Below, piece after piece: positions 9,275 to 16,594 of a stretch of DNA of 64,000 bases. Origin of the DNA: Sediminibacterium sp. GTDB lineage: Bacteria > Bacteroidota > Bacteroidia > Chitinophagales > Chitinophagaceae. How positions within the stretch are numbered: position 1 is the stretch's first letter; every line of letters starts with the position of its first letter. Both the position numbers and the translations under genes were made by a program. The stretch spans positions 62,001-126,000 of the forward strand of contig JAFWCB010000006.1 of NCBI GenBank assembly GCA_017537025.1, given 5' to 3'. A model generated the notes under the pieces. It worked only from the letters and a program-made list of their open reading frames with translations, did no database searches and was not told the origin of the DNA.

Positions 9275-10262
9275 TTTTTACTACTAATTCTTTCAGCAAG
9301 CCATTATCTCCGGCAGCTCCGGAGCCAATACCAACTGAACGCAGATTATATTGATGTAAAGTAAGTAAGATTTGTTCGATTGCAGCCATATCGAACCGAC
9401 GCGCAGCGCCGGTATAATCTTTCATGAAATAGGGGTTTACGCCAATAGCGGCAGCAGCAGATTTTTCATCGGTTGGAGAAAGCCCCTTTAAAGCGTAGAG
9501 TTTACTAAAAAAATTGTACACCGATGGTAAAATCAATTGTATGGGGCCGGCCTTGGGGTTTGATTCAAAATATTGAATGATACGGATACATTTTACTAGA
9601 TCTTTTGCCGCTATAGCCGATTGCAATTCAAAAACATTATACTCTTTACTAATACCAATATATTGTTCTACATCATCTTCTGTAATATTTTTTCTTCCGG
9701 ATAAGTTCACCACTAATTTATCGATCTCATTATCAATCCTACTCAGGTCGCTGCCAACATGTTCAACGAGCATATGAAGTGCTTTGGTACTAATGCTGAG
9801 GTTTTTAGATTTTACTAGCTCCGCAGTAAAAGGGATTAATTGATTATCATATAATTTTTTGGTGCTGAGTATCTCTGCATTTTTCTTCAAACTTTTAGCA
9901 AGTTTACCTCGGCCGTCAACCTTTTTTTCTTTATGGCTTACTATAAAGATGGTAGAACGCAAAGGATTCTCAACATATCCCTCCAATTTCTCAATTTCTC
10001 GCATTTGCTGAGCCTCTTTTAATATCACCACCTGCTTATCAGCAAACATGGGATATCGCCTACAAGCATTCACCACGGCCGCCCAATCGGCATCTTTTCC
10101 ATAAAAAATAGTGAGATTAAACCCTGCCTCAGCCTCAGAAAGTATGTTTTTTTCGGCGTATTCCACAACTTGATCAATAAAATAGGACTCCTCCCCTTCG
10201 AGCCAATAAATGGGTTTGAATTTATTTTTCTGCCAGTCGCCAATTATTTTTTCAGCCTCCAT
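9258..10262 (-). CDS. holA: DNA polymerase III subunit delta
   Basis: This 334-aa clamp-loader subunit opens the beta sliding clamp. The N-terminal AAA+-like domain begins IIGDWQKNKFKPIYWLEGEE followed by SYFIDQVVEY. The middle part has LKEAQQMREIEKLEGYVENP, and the C-terminal collar domain has LILPSVYNFFSKLYALKGL. Bacterial HolA is about 330-345 aa, so this is complete. It converges on ribF with a 17-bp overlap and diverges from the coiled-coil protein gene at 10395. Confidence 0.92.
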   Translation of the reverse strand: MEAEKIIGDWQKNKFKPIYWLEGEESYFIDQVVEYAEKNILSEAEAGFNLTIFYGKDADWAAVVNACRRYPMFADKQVVILKEAQQMREIEKLEGYVENPLRSTIFIVSHKEKKVDGRGKLAKSLKKNAEILSTKKLYDNQLIPFTAELVKSKNLSISTKALHMLVEHVGSDLSRIDNEIDKLVVNLSGRKNITEDDVEQYIGISKEYNVFELQSAIAAKDLVKCIRIIQYFESNPKAGPIQLILPSVYNFFSKLYALKGLSPTDEKSAAAAIGVNPYFMKDYTGAARRFDMAAIEQILLTLHQYNLRSVGIGSGAAGDNGLLKELVVKIMHAA

Positions 10263-10311
10263 ATTCCAAAGATGGCTCGTAACTGTTTAAAATAAAGGTT
10301 TTTTTATACTA

Positions 10312-10325
10312 TTTTGTTAACAAAA
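10312..10325. promoter_or_regulatory. 14-bp perfect palindrome between holA and the coiled-coil gene
   Basis: TTTTGTTAACAAAA is a perfect palindrome about 50 bp upstream of holA and 70 bp upstream of the gene at 10395. It could be an operator for either divergent gene, but a short AT-rich palindrome may also arise by chance. Confidence 0.3.
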
Positions 10326-10394
10326 GCGTTTTGATCCTTTGGTTTGGCATGGTTTTAGCAAATTCAAGAGCAGAACCTTTTTTAAAATTATATT

Positions 10395-11372
10395 ATGAGT
10401 ACACAAGATTTCCAGCAGGGTAATAACCCTCAAAAAGACAACCGAAAATTAATTTATGGTATTTTAATTGTGGCATTATTAGGTACCTGGGGGTATATTT
10501 TTTATGATAAGAGTCAACATAAAGAAACAGTTACCTTTTTAGAAACCAAAATAAGCAATATAGATAGCGCTCGCATTGCTTTGCAGGCTGAATTTACCAG
10601 CGTTACGGCAAAAGCCGATTCCCTCACTAAAGACAATCTACAATTACAAGGCGAATTAGCTGAGAAAAATGCAGGTATCCAGAAAATGAGATCGGATATA
10701 GCATCTATTCTAAAAAAGAAAAATGCTACCACAGCTGAATTAGCCCAGGCTAAACAAATGATCGGTGAGCTGAATGGTAAGATTGATGGATTGATAGCAG
10801 AAGTAGAGAAATTAAAAGCTGAAAATCAACAATTAACAACTGCCAATACCCAATTAAATACCGAAAAAACGCAGTTAACAACGGAGAAAAAAGGTTTAGA
10901 GGAAAATCTAAATACTACCAAAAATGAAAAGCGACAATTAGAAGATAAAGTAGATGTTGCTTCTACGCTTCATGCATCCAATATAGGCATAGTAGCCATC
11001 AAACTAAGAAATGGGGGAAAGGAGAAAGAAACTACAACTGCTAAGCGGGCAGATTTTATTCGGATTGGCTTTGTAATTGATGAGAATCGTATCACCCCTT
11101 CCGGCACTAAAGACTTTTATGTGGTAGTAACCGGTCCTGATGGTAATATTATTTCTGAAGGAGGCAATTTCAGTACCCGCGAAGAGGGTTCTAAAGCCTA
11201 TACCAGCAAGGTTTCTGTGAATTATGAGCAGAACAAAATAATTCCTGTAAGCTTTGATTGGAAGCAAACAGATCGTTTTAAAGAAGGCGATTATAAGATT
11301 GAAATATATAATAACGGATTTAAGATTGGACAGGGTACAAAAACCTTAAAGAAAGGCGGATTGTTCAGCTAA
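10395..11372 (+). CDS. Membrane-anchored coiled-coil protein, function unknown
   Basis: I do not recognise this 325-aa protein as a named family. It has a short cytoplasmic head (residues 1-17), one transmembrane helix at about 18-35 (LIYGILIVALLGTWGYIF), and a long coiled coil at about 40-195 rich in Q/N/K/T with TQLNTEKTQLTTEKKGLEE repeats. A beta-rich C-terminal domain follows (about 200-318: IGFVIDENRITPSGTKDFYV, VVTGPDGNIISEGGNF). The architecture is N-in, with the coiled coil and beta domain outside the inner membrane. It is monocistronic with its own terminator. A structural or envelope-spanning role is possible but is inference. Confidence 0.8.
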   Translation: MSTQDFQQGNNPQKDNRKLIYGILIVALLGTWGYIFYDKSQHKETVTFLETKISNIDSARIALQAEFTSVTAKADSLTKDNLQLQGELAEKNAGIQKMRSDIASILKKKNATTAELAQAKQMIGELNGKIDGLIAEVEKLKAENQQLTTANTQLNTEKTQLTTEKKGLEENLNTTKNEKRQLEDKVDVASTLHASNIGIVAIKLRNGGKEKETTTAKRADFIRIGFVIDENRITPSGTKDFYVVVTGPDGNIISEGGNFSTREEGSKAYTSKVSVNYEQNKIIPVSFDWKQTDRFKEGDYKIEIYNNGFKIGQGTKTLKKGGLFS

Positions 11373-11400
11373 ACGAATACAATAAGACCTACAATATCCA

Positions 11401-11436
11401 AGAAACAGCCCCGATATCTTTGGGGCTGTTTCTTTT
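11401..11436 (+). terminator. Intrinsic terminator after the coiled-coil gene
   Basis: A perfect 12-bp stem (AGAAACAGCCCC at 11401-11412, GGGGCTGTTTCT at 11422-11433) with a 9-nt loop is followed by T residues, 28 bp after the stop at 11372. The GC-rich top of the stem and the T run fit a plus-strand terminator and separate this gene from the histidine kinase. Confidence 0.88.
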
Positions 11437-11460
11437 ATATAATAAGCACTATTTTAGTGT

Positions 11461-12627
11461 ATGCTTGGGATACATTTTAATGGGAAATCTTTTTTATCGA
11501 TAGCTGCAATACTTATTGTGAGTTGCACCATAGTATATACAAATTATGTAGCTAAAAAAATTGCTATAGAAGAGCGAAAAAATGCAGAGGCATGGGTAGA
11601 AGCAGAAAGAACCATCTTAAACAGTACAGATACGGCGAGCATTAATTTAGCATCAAAAATTTCTGCAGAGAACAAAGAAATCCCAATTATTGAAACCAAT
11701 GAAAAAGGATTGCCTACCGGTAACTATATAAATCTTGATTCGGCACAAGTGAAGCTAGACAGTAATTATCTCGCAAAAAAATTAATTGAATTTAAACGCT
11801 ATAATCGAATCCCAATAAGGTTCGTAGTAAACGAAAAACCTTTACTGATCAATTACTATTATTATGGTGAAAGTGAATTACAAAAAGCAGTTAAATGGTA
11901 TCCATACGTACAACTTCTTATAATCGCTTTATTTGTAGCTTTTGCATTCTTCAACCTGCAAACCCAGTATAAGAGCGCACAAAATCATTTATGGGCTTCT
12001 ATAGCAAAAGAAACAGCACATCAGCTCGGGACGCCGATTAGTAGTTTACAGGGATGGTTAGAATTATTAAAAGAGAAAGAAGAAAATACTTTTATTGCGG
12101 GTGAAATAGAAAAAGATGTCACCCGTTTACAACTGGTGAGCGATAGGTTTGGGAAAATTGGAAGTTCCCCAAAAACGGAAAGTATAGCTCCAGCAAATCA
12201 AGTAAGAAAGGTAGTAGAATATATGAAAGGTAGAAGTAGCGGCAACGTACAATTCGATATCATTTATAATTCGTTTGAAGACACTAAGGCATTACTATCT
12301 CCCACATTATTTGATTGGGTAATTGAAAATCTAATAAAAAATGCACTCGATGCTATTGAAGGAAAGGGAATTATACGTATTGTATTTTATAAAACCCACG
12401 ACCGATGGTTGAGCATTGATATTCATGATACGGGTAAAGGTATGAGTAAGAAACTCCAGCAACAAGTATTTACACCTGGAGTTACTACAAAAAGACGAGG
12501 CTGGGGTATTGGTCTATCTTTAAGTAAAAGAGTAATAGAGCAATATCACAAAGGGCAACTGTTTATTAAACAAAGTGAACCCGGTGTTGGTACAAGCTTT
12601 ACTATTAATCTACCTGTTCAAGGATAG
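11461..12627 (+). CDS. Sensor histidine kinase
   Basis: The 388-aa membrane kinase has transmembrane helix 1 at about residues 10-28, an extracytoplasmic sensor loop of about 115 residues (about 30-147), and helix 2 at about 148-166. A HisKA-like H-box follows (AKETAHQLGTPISSL, probable phosphoacceptor His187), then HATPase_c with N-box NLIKNALDAIEG, G1 box DTGKGM and G2 box GWGIGLSLSKRVIEQYH. The AHQLGTP form of the H-box is common in Bacteroidota. No response regulator is adjacent, so this is an orphan kinase and its signal is unknown. The 3' end overlaps the convergent small gene by 23 bp. Confidence 0.9.
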   Translation: MLGIHFNGKSFLSIAAILIVSCTIVYTNYVAKKIAIEERKNAEAWVEAERTILNSTDTASINLASKISAENKEIPIIETNEKGLPTGNYINLDSAQVKLDSNYLAKKLIEFKRYNRIPIRFVVNEKPLLINYYYYGESELQKAVKWYPYVQLLIIALFVAFAFFNLQTQYKSAQNHLWASIAKETAHQLGTPISSLQGWLELLKEKEENTFIAGEIEKDVTRLQLVSDRFGKIGSSPKTESIAPANQVRKVVEYMKGRSSGNVQFDIIYNSFEDTKALLSPTLFDWVIENLIKNALDAIEGKGIIRIVFYKTHDRWLSIDIHDTGKGMSKKLQQQVFTPGVTTKRRGWGIGLSLSKRVIEQYHKGQLFIKQSEPGVGTSFTINLPVQG

Positions 12628-12910
12628 ACTCCGCTGTGCCTGTATATTGTTTACCGAAACTATTCATTACCGTCATCCATTGCTGTAATACTTGCGGTGT
12701 AGCAGTTTCAACATATAAATTAGCTTCACAGCATAATTCTAATAATTCAGATTCTACATGGTTACGATCAATCAATAAACTACTCTGATTAAGTTTACTG
12801 ATACATCGATTCATTCTCGATAATTTTTCGTCTGATAAATGATCAAATGCATGTTGCTGCAGTAGTTTTCCGGCTGCATTTACTAATAAATCACTTGATT
12901 TTGTTTTCAT
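12605..12910 (-). CDS. Small conserved-looking protein of unknown function
   Basis: This 101-aa protein is predicted to be all-helical, with charged and Leu-rich segments and a Cys pair (LELCCEANLY). It has no signal peptide, membrane helix or motif I recognise. The ATG at 12910 follows an A/T-rich leader, and the frame overlaps the histidine kinase 3' end by only 23 bp, so most of it is not antisense shadow. Coding character is plausible but unproven. Confidence 0.6.
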   Translation of the reverse strand: MKTKSSDLLVNAAGKLLQQHAFDHLSDEKLSRMNRCISKLNQSSLLIDRNHVESELLELCCEANLYVETATPQVLQQWMTVMNSFGKQYTGTAESILEQVD

Positions 12911-13045
12911 TTTAATAGGGTTTAGTGTAAAAAAACGAAGCGCGTATAATCAACATGTAAATAAATCATCAACAAATTGTTACCCGATTTATTTGGTGAA
13001 TAACCCGTGGATAAGCTAACTTTAAATCACCGGAGTGCCACAAAC

Positions 13046-13747
13046 ATGAAAAGGTTTAAATTTCTTTTACTTTCAATTATTATTTTACCGATACTTTATT
13101 TAGGCGCAGGCCTTATCCTCCATAATTATACATATCCCACACATACACCTGAATTTCGAACCTATTTTAGGGATAACAGTCGATTTTCTTCTAAATGGGA
13201 AAAGATCAGTTTCACTATCCTGTCGTTTAATCCTGAGAAAGGTACCATACATGTTAATATGGAAATTGCTCCAGGAGGAGCACAACTAGCTTCTCATGAG
13301 CATGATTATTTCACAGAAAGTTTTTTTGTGCAAAAAGGTAATCTAACCGGTATTATCAATGGAATACCCCAACATTTTTCAAAGGGGCAATCTGTTAGCA
13401 TAAAAGCGGGTGTTGCCCATAATTTTTTAAATAATACTGATTCTACTGTAGTATTATCAAGCGCCGATAATAAGGGATTTGAATTACCTGTTAATTATGT
13501 TTATGCCCTATCGCAGTTATACGGTCATTGGGATGCTGATAAAACGAATCGAGTTCCGCCAAAACTATATTTTCATTTAGCTATGCTACATAAACAATTT
13601 GACTATTGGTTAACTGAGAAGGGACCATCAAAAACGGTTCAAAAGATTCTCCGTATTTGCTTAGCCCCCACTGCCCGTTTGTTGAAATATGAAATATATG
13701 ATTATCGGTTTACCCCACTGCTACCTGGTGAAGCACCCATGGAATAA
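13046..13747 (+). CDS. Membrane-anchored cupin-domain protein
   Basis: The 233-aa protein has an N-terminal signal anchor (MKRFKFLLLSIIILPILYL). A cupin_2 fold follows, with metal-site residues in SHEHDYFTESFFVQKGNL (HxH-x-E-like) and a second His in KAGVAHNF. The C-terminal 70 residues look helical and are not recognised. An upstream in-frame GTG at 13007 would add 13 polar residues before the signal anchor. I chose the ATG at 13046 because GGAG lies 11 nt before it and the signal segment then starts correctly. The small molecule handled is unknown. The gene abuts the convergent DUF2807 gene with no spacer. Confidence 0.78.
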   Translation: MKRFKFLLLSIIILPILYLGAGLILHNYTYPTHTPEFRTYFRDNSRFSSKWEKISFTILSFNPEKGTIHVNMEIAPGGAQLASHEHDYFTESFFVQKGNLTGIINGIPQHFSKGQSVSIKAGVAHNFLNNTDSTVVLSSADNKGFELPVNYVYALSQLYGHWDADKTNRVPPKLYFHLAMLHKQFDYWLTEKGPSKTVQKILRICLAPTARLLKYEIYDYRFTPLLPGEAPME

Positions 13748-14407
13748 TTAACTTTGTTTTTTCACAGAACCACCGCTGCTTACATCTATATTTCTTAGTA
13801 AGCCTTCCCCTTTATACTTAATATATCCGCCGCTACTGGCATCGGCACTAATTTCTTTTTCTACGGTAATCTGTATACCTGCCCCACTAGAAGATTCGGC
13901 AACACATTTTGTAGCTTTTAAATTATATCCTCTAAAACCCGAACCACTGCTGGCATCTACATTCAATGAACCTACTTTACCTGCTAATTCTACAATAGCC
14001 CCACTACTCAAATCAACACTTAACTTACTCAAATCTAAATTTTCTCCCCTTACTATACTCCCACTCGATACATCGATACTTTCTAGGTTTACGTACGACA
14101 CATACACTTTAACTTTCCAATTTTTCCAAGTATTCCACAATTTCCATTCTCCGTCTCTACTTATTTTCAAGGTACCATTACTTACAACAGTTCTTACCTC
14201 ATTGATATAACGCTCATCTCCCACAACTACCCCCAACTCTTCTTTGCTACCTTTTGCAAGAATTACTTCAATACCGGAGGAAGATTCAATTTTTGTGAAC
14301 GCGCTTATCTTTCTTTTCTGAATATTTGATTCAACAACTTCTTTCTGCGCAAAACTATTTGCAGCAAGTACAAAAACACTAGCAGCAAGTAACATTATTT
14401 TTTTCAT
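13748..14407 (-). CDS. DUF2807 (head GIN domain) exported protein
   Basis: The 219-aa protein has a signal peptide (MKKIMLLAASVFVLAANSFA, cleavage before QKE). A DUF2807 domain follows with KISAFTKIESSSGIEVIL at its start and a run of regularly spaced SSG turns (VSSGS, LSSGA, ASSGS, SSSGA, ASSGG, VSSGG). These are the rungs of a right-handed beta helix. Such proteins occur in the Bacteroidota periplasm or surface; their role is not established. An upstream TTG would add seven residues, but the ATG at 14407 places the signal peptide correctly. It is separated from glgB (same strand, upstream) by 56 bp. Confidence 0.85.
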   Translation of the reverse strand: MKKIMLLAASVFVLAANSFAQKEVVESNIQKRKISAFTKIESSSGIEVILAKGSKEELGVVVGDERYINEVRTVVSNGTLKISRDGEWKLWNTWKNWKVKVYVSYVNLESIDVSSGSIVRGENLDLSKLSVDLSSGAIVELAGKVGSLNVDASSGSGFRGYNLKATKCVAESSSGAGIQITVEKEISADASSGGYIKYKGEGLLRNIDVSSGGSVKKQS

Positions 14408-14463
14408 TAGCTTCTGTTTTACAGTCAAACGACTAAGATCTGAGAATGTTACAAATTGGATAA

Positions 14464-16488
14464 TTATTTTAGAACAATACCCCCCAATGCCGGCAAATGA
14501 ACCTGAAGCTTATACCATTTAGCCTTTTTATCCGTAGCCGTAACGCTGATATCCGGGTTAAAAACATCCCCTGTTCCCCAATATGCTGCGGCATCGCTAT
14601 TAAAAATTTCCTTCCATGTTGCCTTACCGTGAACATGCACCTCCCAGTTTTCTCTAACAACAGGTGTCATGTTTAATATCACTAACACATCATCTGCTTC
14701 CTTCTTGCCTTTTCTTTTGTAAGCTATTACTGAATCTGACCTATGATTTAAATCAACCCACTCAAAGCCACCCGGTTCGAATTGCTTTTCGTATAACGCC
14801 GGTTGATTTCTGTATAAGTGATTGAGTTGTTGAACGCAATATTTCATCCCACCATGACTAACAAAGTTGAGTAGCTCCCATTGCAGTTCGCTTTTATAAT
14901 TCCATTCTTGTGTGGCACCGAATTCGTCGCCCATAAATAAAAGTTTAGCCCCGGGATGTGTAAACATATAAGTATACAGTAATCTAAGATTTGCGAACTT
15001 CTGCCATTCGTCGCCAGGCATTTTATAGAGCATAGGGCTTTTACCGTGAACAATTTCATCGTGACTTAAAGGCAGCATAAAATTTTCGTCGTAGTAATAC
15101 ATCATACTAAATGAAAATTTATCCTGATAAAATTGCCTATATATAGGATCCATTTTAAAATAATCAAGTGTATCATGCATCCAGCCCATCATCCATTTCA
15201 TTCCAAATCCAAGTCCATCTTCAAAAGTTGGCTTACTTATTTTAGGCCAGTCGGTAGCTTCTTCTGCGATAGTTTGTATATCCGGAAAATCGCGATAAAG
15301 TGTTTCATTCAAGTCTTTAATAAATGCAATAGCTTCAAGGTTACCATTTCCGCCGTATTCGTTGGGTTCCCATTGGCCCGCATTACGGCTATAATCTAAT
15401 CTCAACATGGAACTTACTGCATCAACCCGTAATCCATCTGTATGAAACTTATCACACCAAAAACGAGCACTGCTAATTAAAAAAGATTTTACCTCTCCCC
15501 TTTTATAATTAAAGATATATGAGTTCCAATCGGGGTGATACCCTTTACGCATATCGGCGTATTCATAGGTATGTGTGCCGTCGAACATAAATAAACCATG
15601 CGCGTCATATGGAAAATGAGAGGGTACCCAATCCAATATAACGCCGATTCCTGCATTGTGAAAAGCATCTACCATAGCTGCGTAATCTTGGGGAGATCCA
15701 AAGCGAGATGTGGGTGCAAAATAGCCGGTACCCTGATAGCCCCAGCTACCATCGAAAGGATGTTCCATTACCGGCATAAATTCAACATGCGTAAAACCCA
15801 TCTCTTTCACATAAGGCACTAATCTTTCTGTTATTTGTGAATAGGTATTATAAGTCTCTTCATCGTGTTTATTGGGCCGCATCCAACTAGCCAAATGAAC
15901 TTCATACACTGAATAAGGAGATTTAAGTGAGTTATGTTTTTTTCGCTGCTTCATCCATTCACTGTCTGTCCATTCATAATTCGTTTGCCAAGTAATAGAG
16001 GCAGTATACGGACGTTTTTCCCAGAAATGTGCAAAAGGATCACCCTTATCTAGTTTAATACCCTTATATCCATGAATATGATATTTATATGCTTCGCCTG
16101 CATGAACACCCGGAATAAAACCCTCCCAAATTCCTGAGTTATCGAGCCTGACTTTTAGTGGATGTGACGCTTTATCCCAATTATTAAAATAACCTGTTAC
16201 AGATATGTATGTTGCATTAGGTGCCCAAACGGCAAAGTAAGTTCCCCATGTACCGGATACTTCAATTTGTTTATTTCCGAAATAGTCATACAGACTATAA
16301 TTAGTACCGTTTTGGAAATTTCTAATTATTTCCTCGTTGAATAAAGAATAATTCCAAACAGGTTGATTGGTATCAACAAAATGAATGTCTTCGTATTTTC
16401 TTTTATCCTGCATTGCAACTTTTTTTTGTTTTGATACTCTTTTATCTAAAATTATTTCTTTTTTATTCACCGATTTTTCAGACGCCAT
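14464..16488 (-). CDS. glgB: 1,4-alpha-glucan branching enzyme
   Basis: The 674-aa GH13 enzyme makes alpha-1,6 branches in glycogen. A polar N-terminal tail of about 40 residues is followed by a CBM48 domain (GTYFAVWAPNATYISVTGYF) and the catalytic barrel. That barrel has HPFDGSWGYQGTGYFAPTSR, nucleophile Asp in DGLRVDAVSSML, acid/base Glu in IAEEATDWP and the third acid in LSHDEIVHGK. The C-terminal all-beta domain ends the protein. This is the GlgB type rather than a debranching enzyme. It sits about 20 kb from glgA/glgC, so the glycogen genes are split over two sites in the window. It diverges from the outer-membrane protein gene at 16595. Confidence 0.95.
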   Translation of the reverse strand: MASEKSVNKKEIILDKRVSKQKKVAMQDKRKYEDIHFVDTNQPVWNYSLFNEEIIRNFQNGTNYSLYDYFGNKQIEVSGTWGTYFAVWAPNATYISVTGYFNNWDKASHPLKVRLDNSGIWEGFIPGVHAGEAYKYHIHGYKGIKLDKGDPFAHFWEKRPYTASITWQTNYEWTDSEWMKQRKKHNSLKSPYSVYEVHLASWMRPNKHDEETYNTYSQITERLVPYVKEMGFTHVEFMPVMEHPFDGSWGYQGTGYFAPTSRFGSPQDYAAMVDAFHNAGIGVILDWVPSHFPYDAHGLFMFDGTHTYEYADMRKGYHPDWNSYIFNYKRGEVKSFLISSARFWCDKFHTDGLRVDAVSSMLRLDYSRNAGQWEPNEYGGNGNLEAIAFIKDLNETLYRDFPDIQTIAEEATDWPKISKPTFEDGLGFGMKWMMGWMHDTLDYFKMDPIYRQFYQDKFSFSMMYYYDENFMLPLSHDEIVHGKSPMLYKMPGDEWQKFANLRLLYTYMFTHPGAKLLFMGDEFGATQEWNYKSELQWELLNFVSHGGMKYCVQQLNHLYRNQPALYEKQFEPGGFEWVDLNHRSDSVIAYKRKGKKEADDVLVILNMTPVVRENWEVHVHGKATWKEIFNSDAAAYWGTGDVFNPDISVTATDKKAKWYKLQVHLPALGGIVLK

Positions 16489-16594
16489 ACAAACTATTTA
16501 ACGAAATATTATAACTAAAAAGTTAGTTTAACAAGCAATTTTGTGGAATTTACGAAAAAATACATCTAACTGCTTAACTGTTTATATCCAACTA

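Noticed and set aside
13007-13045. GTG start of the cupin protein
   Set aside because: It puts 13 polar residues before the signal anchor; GGAG precedes the ATG at 13046.
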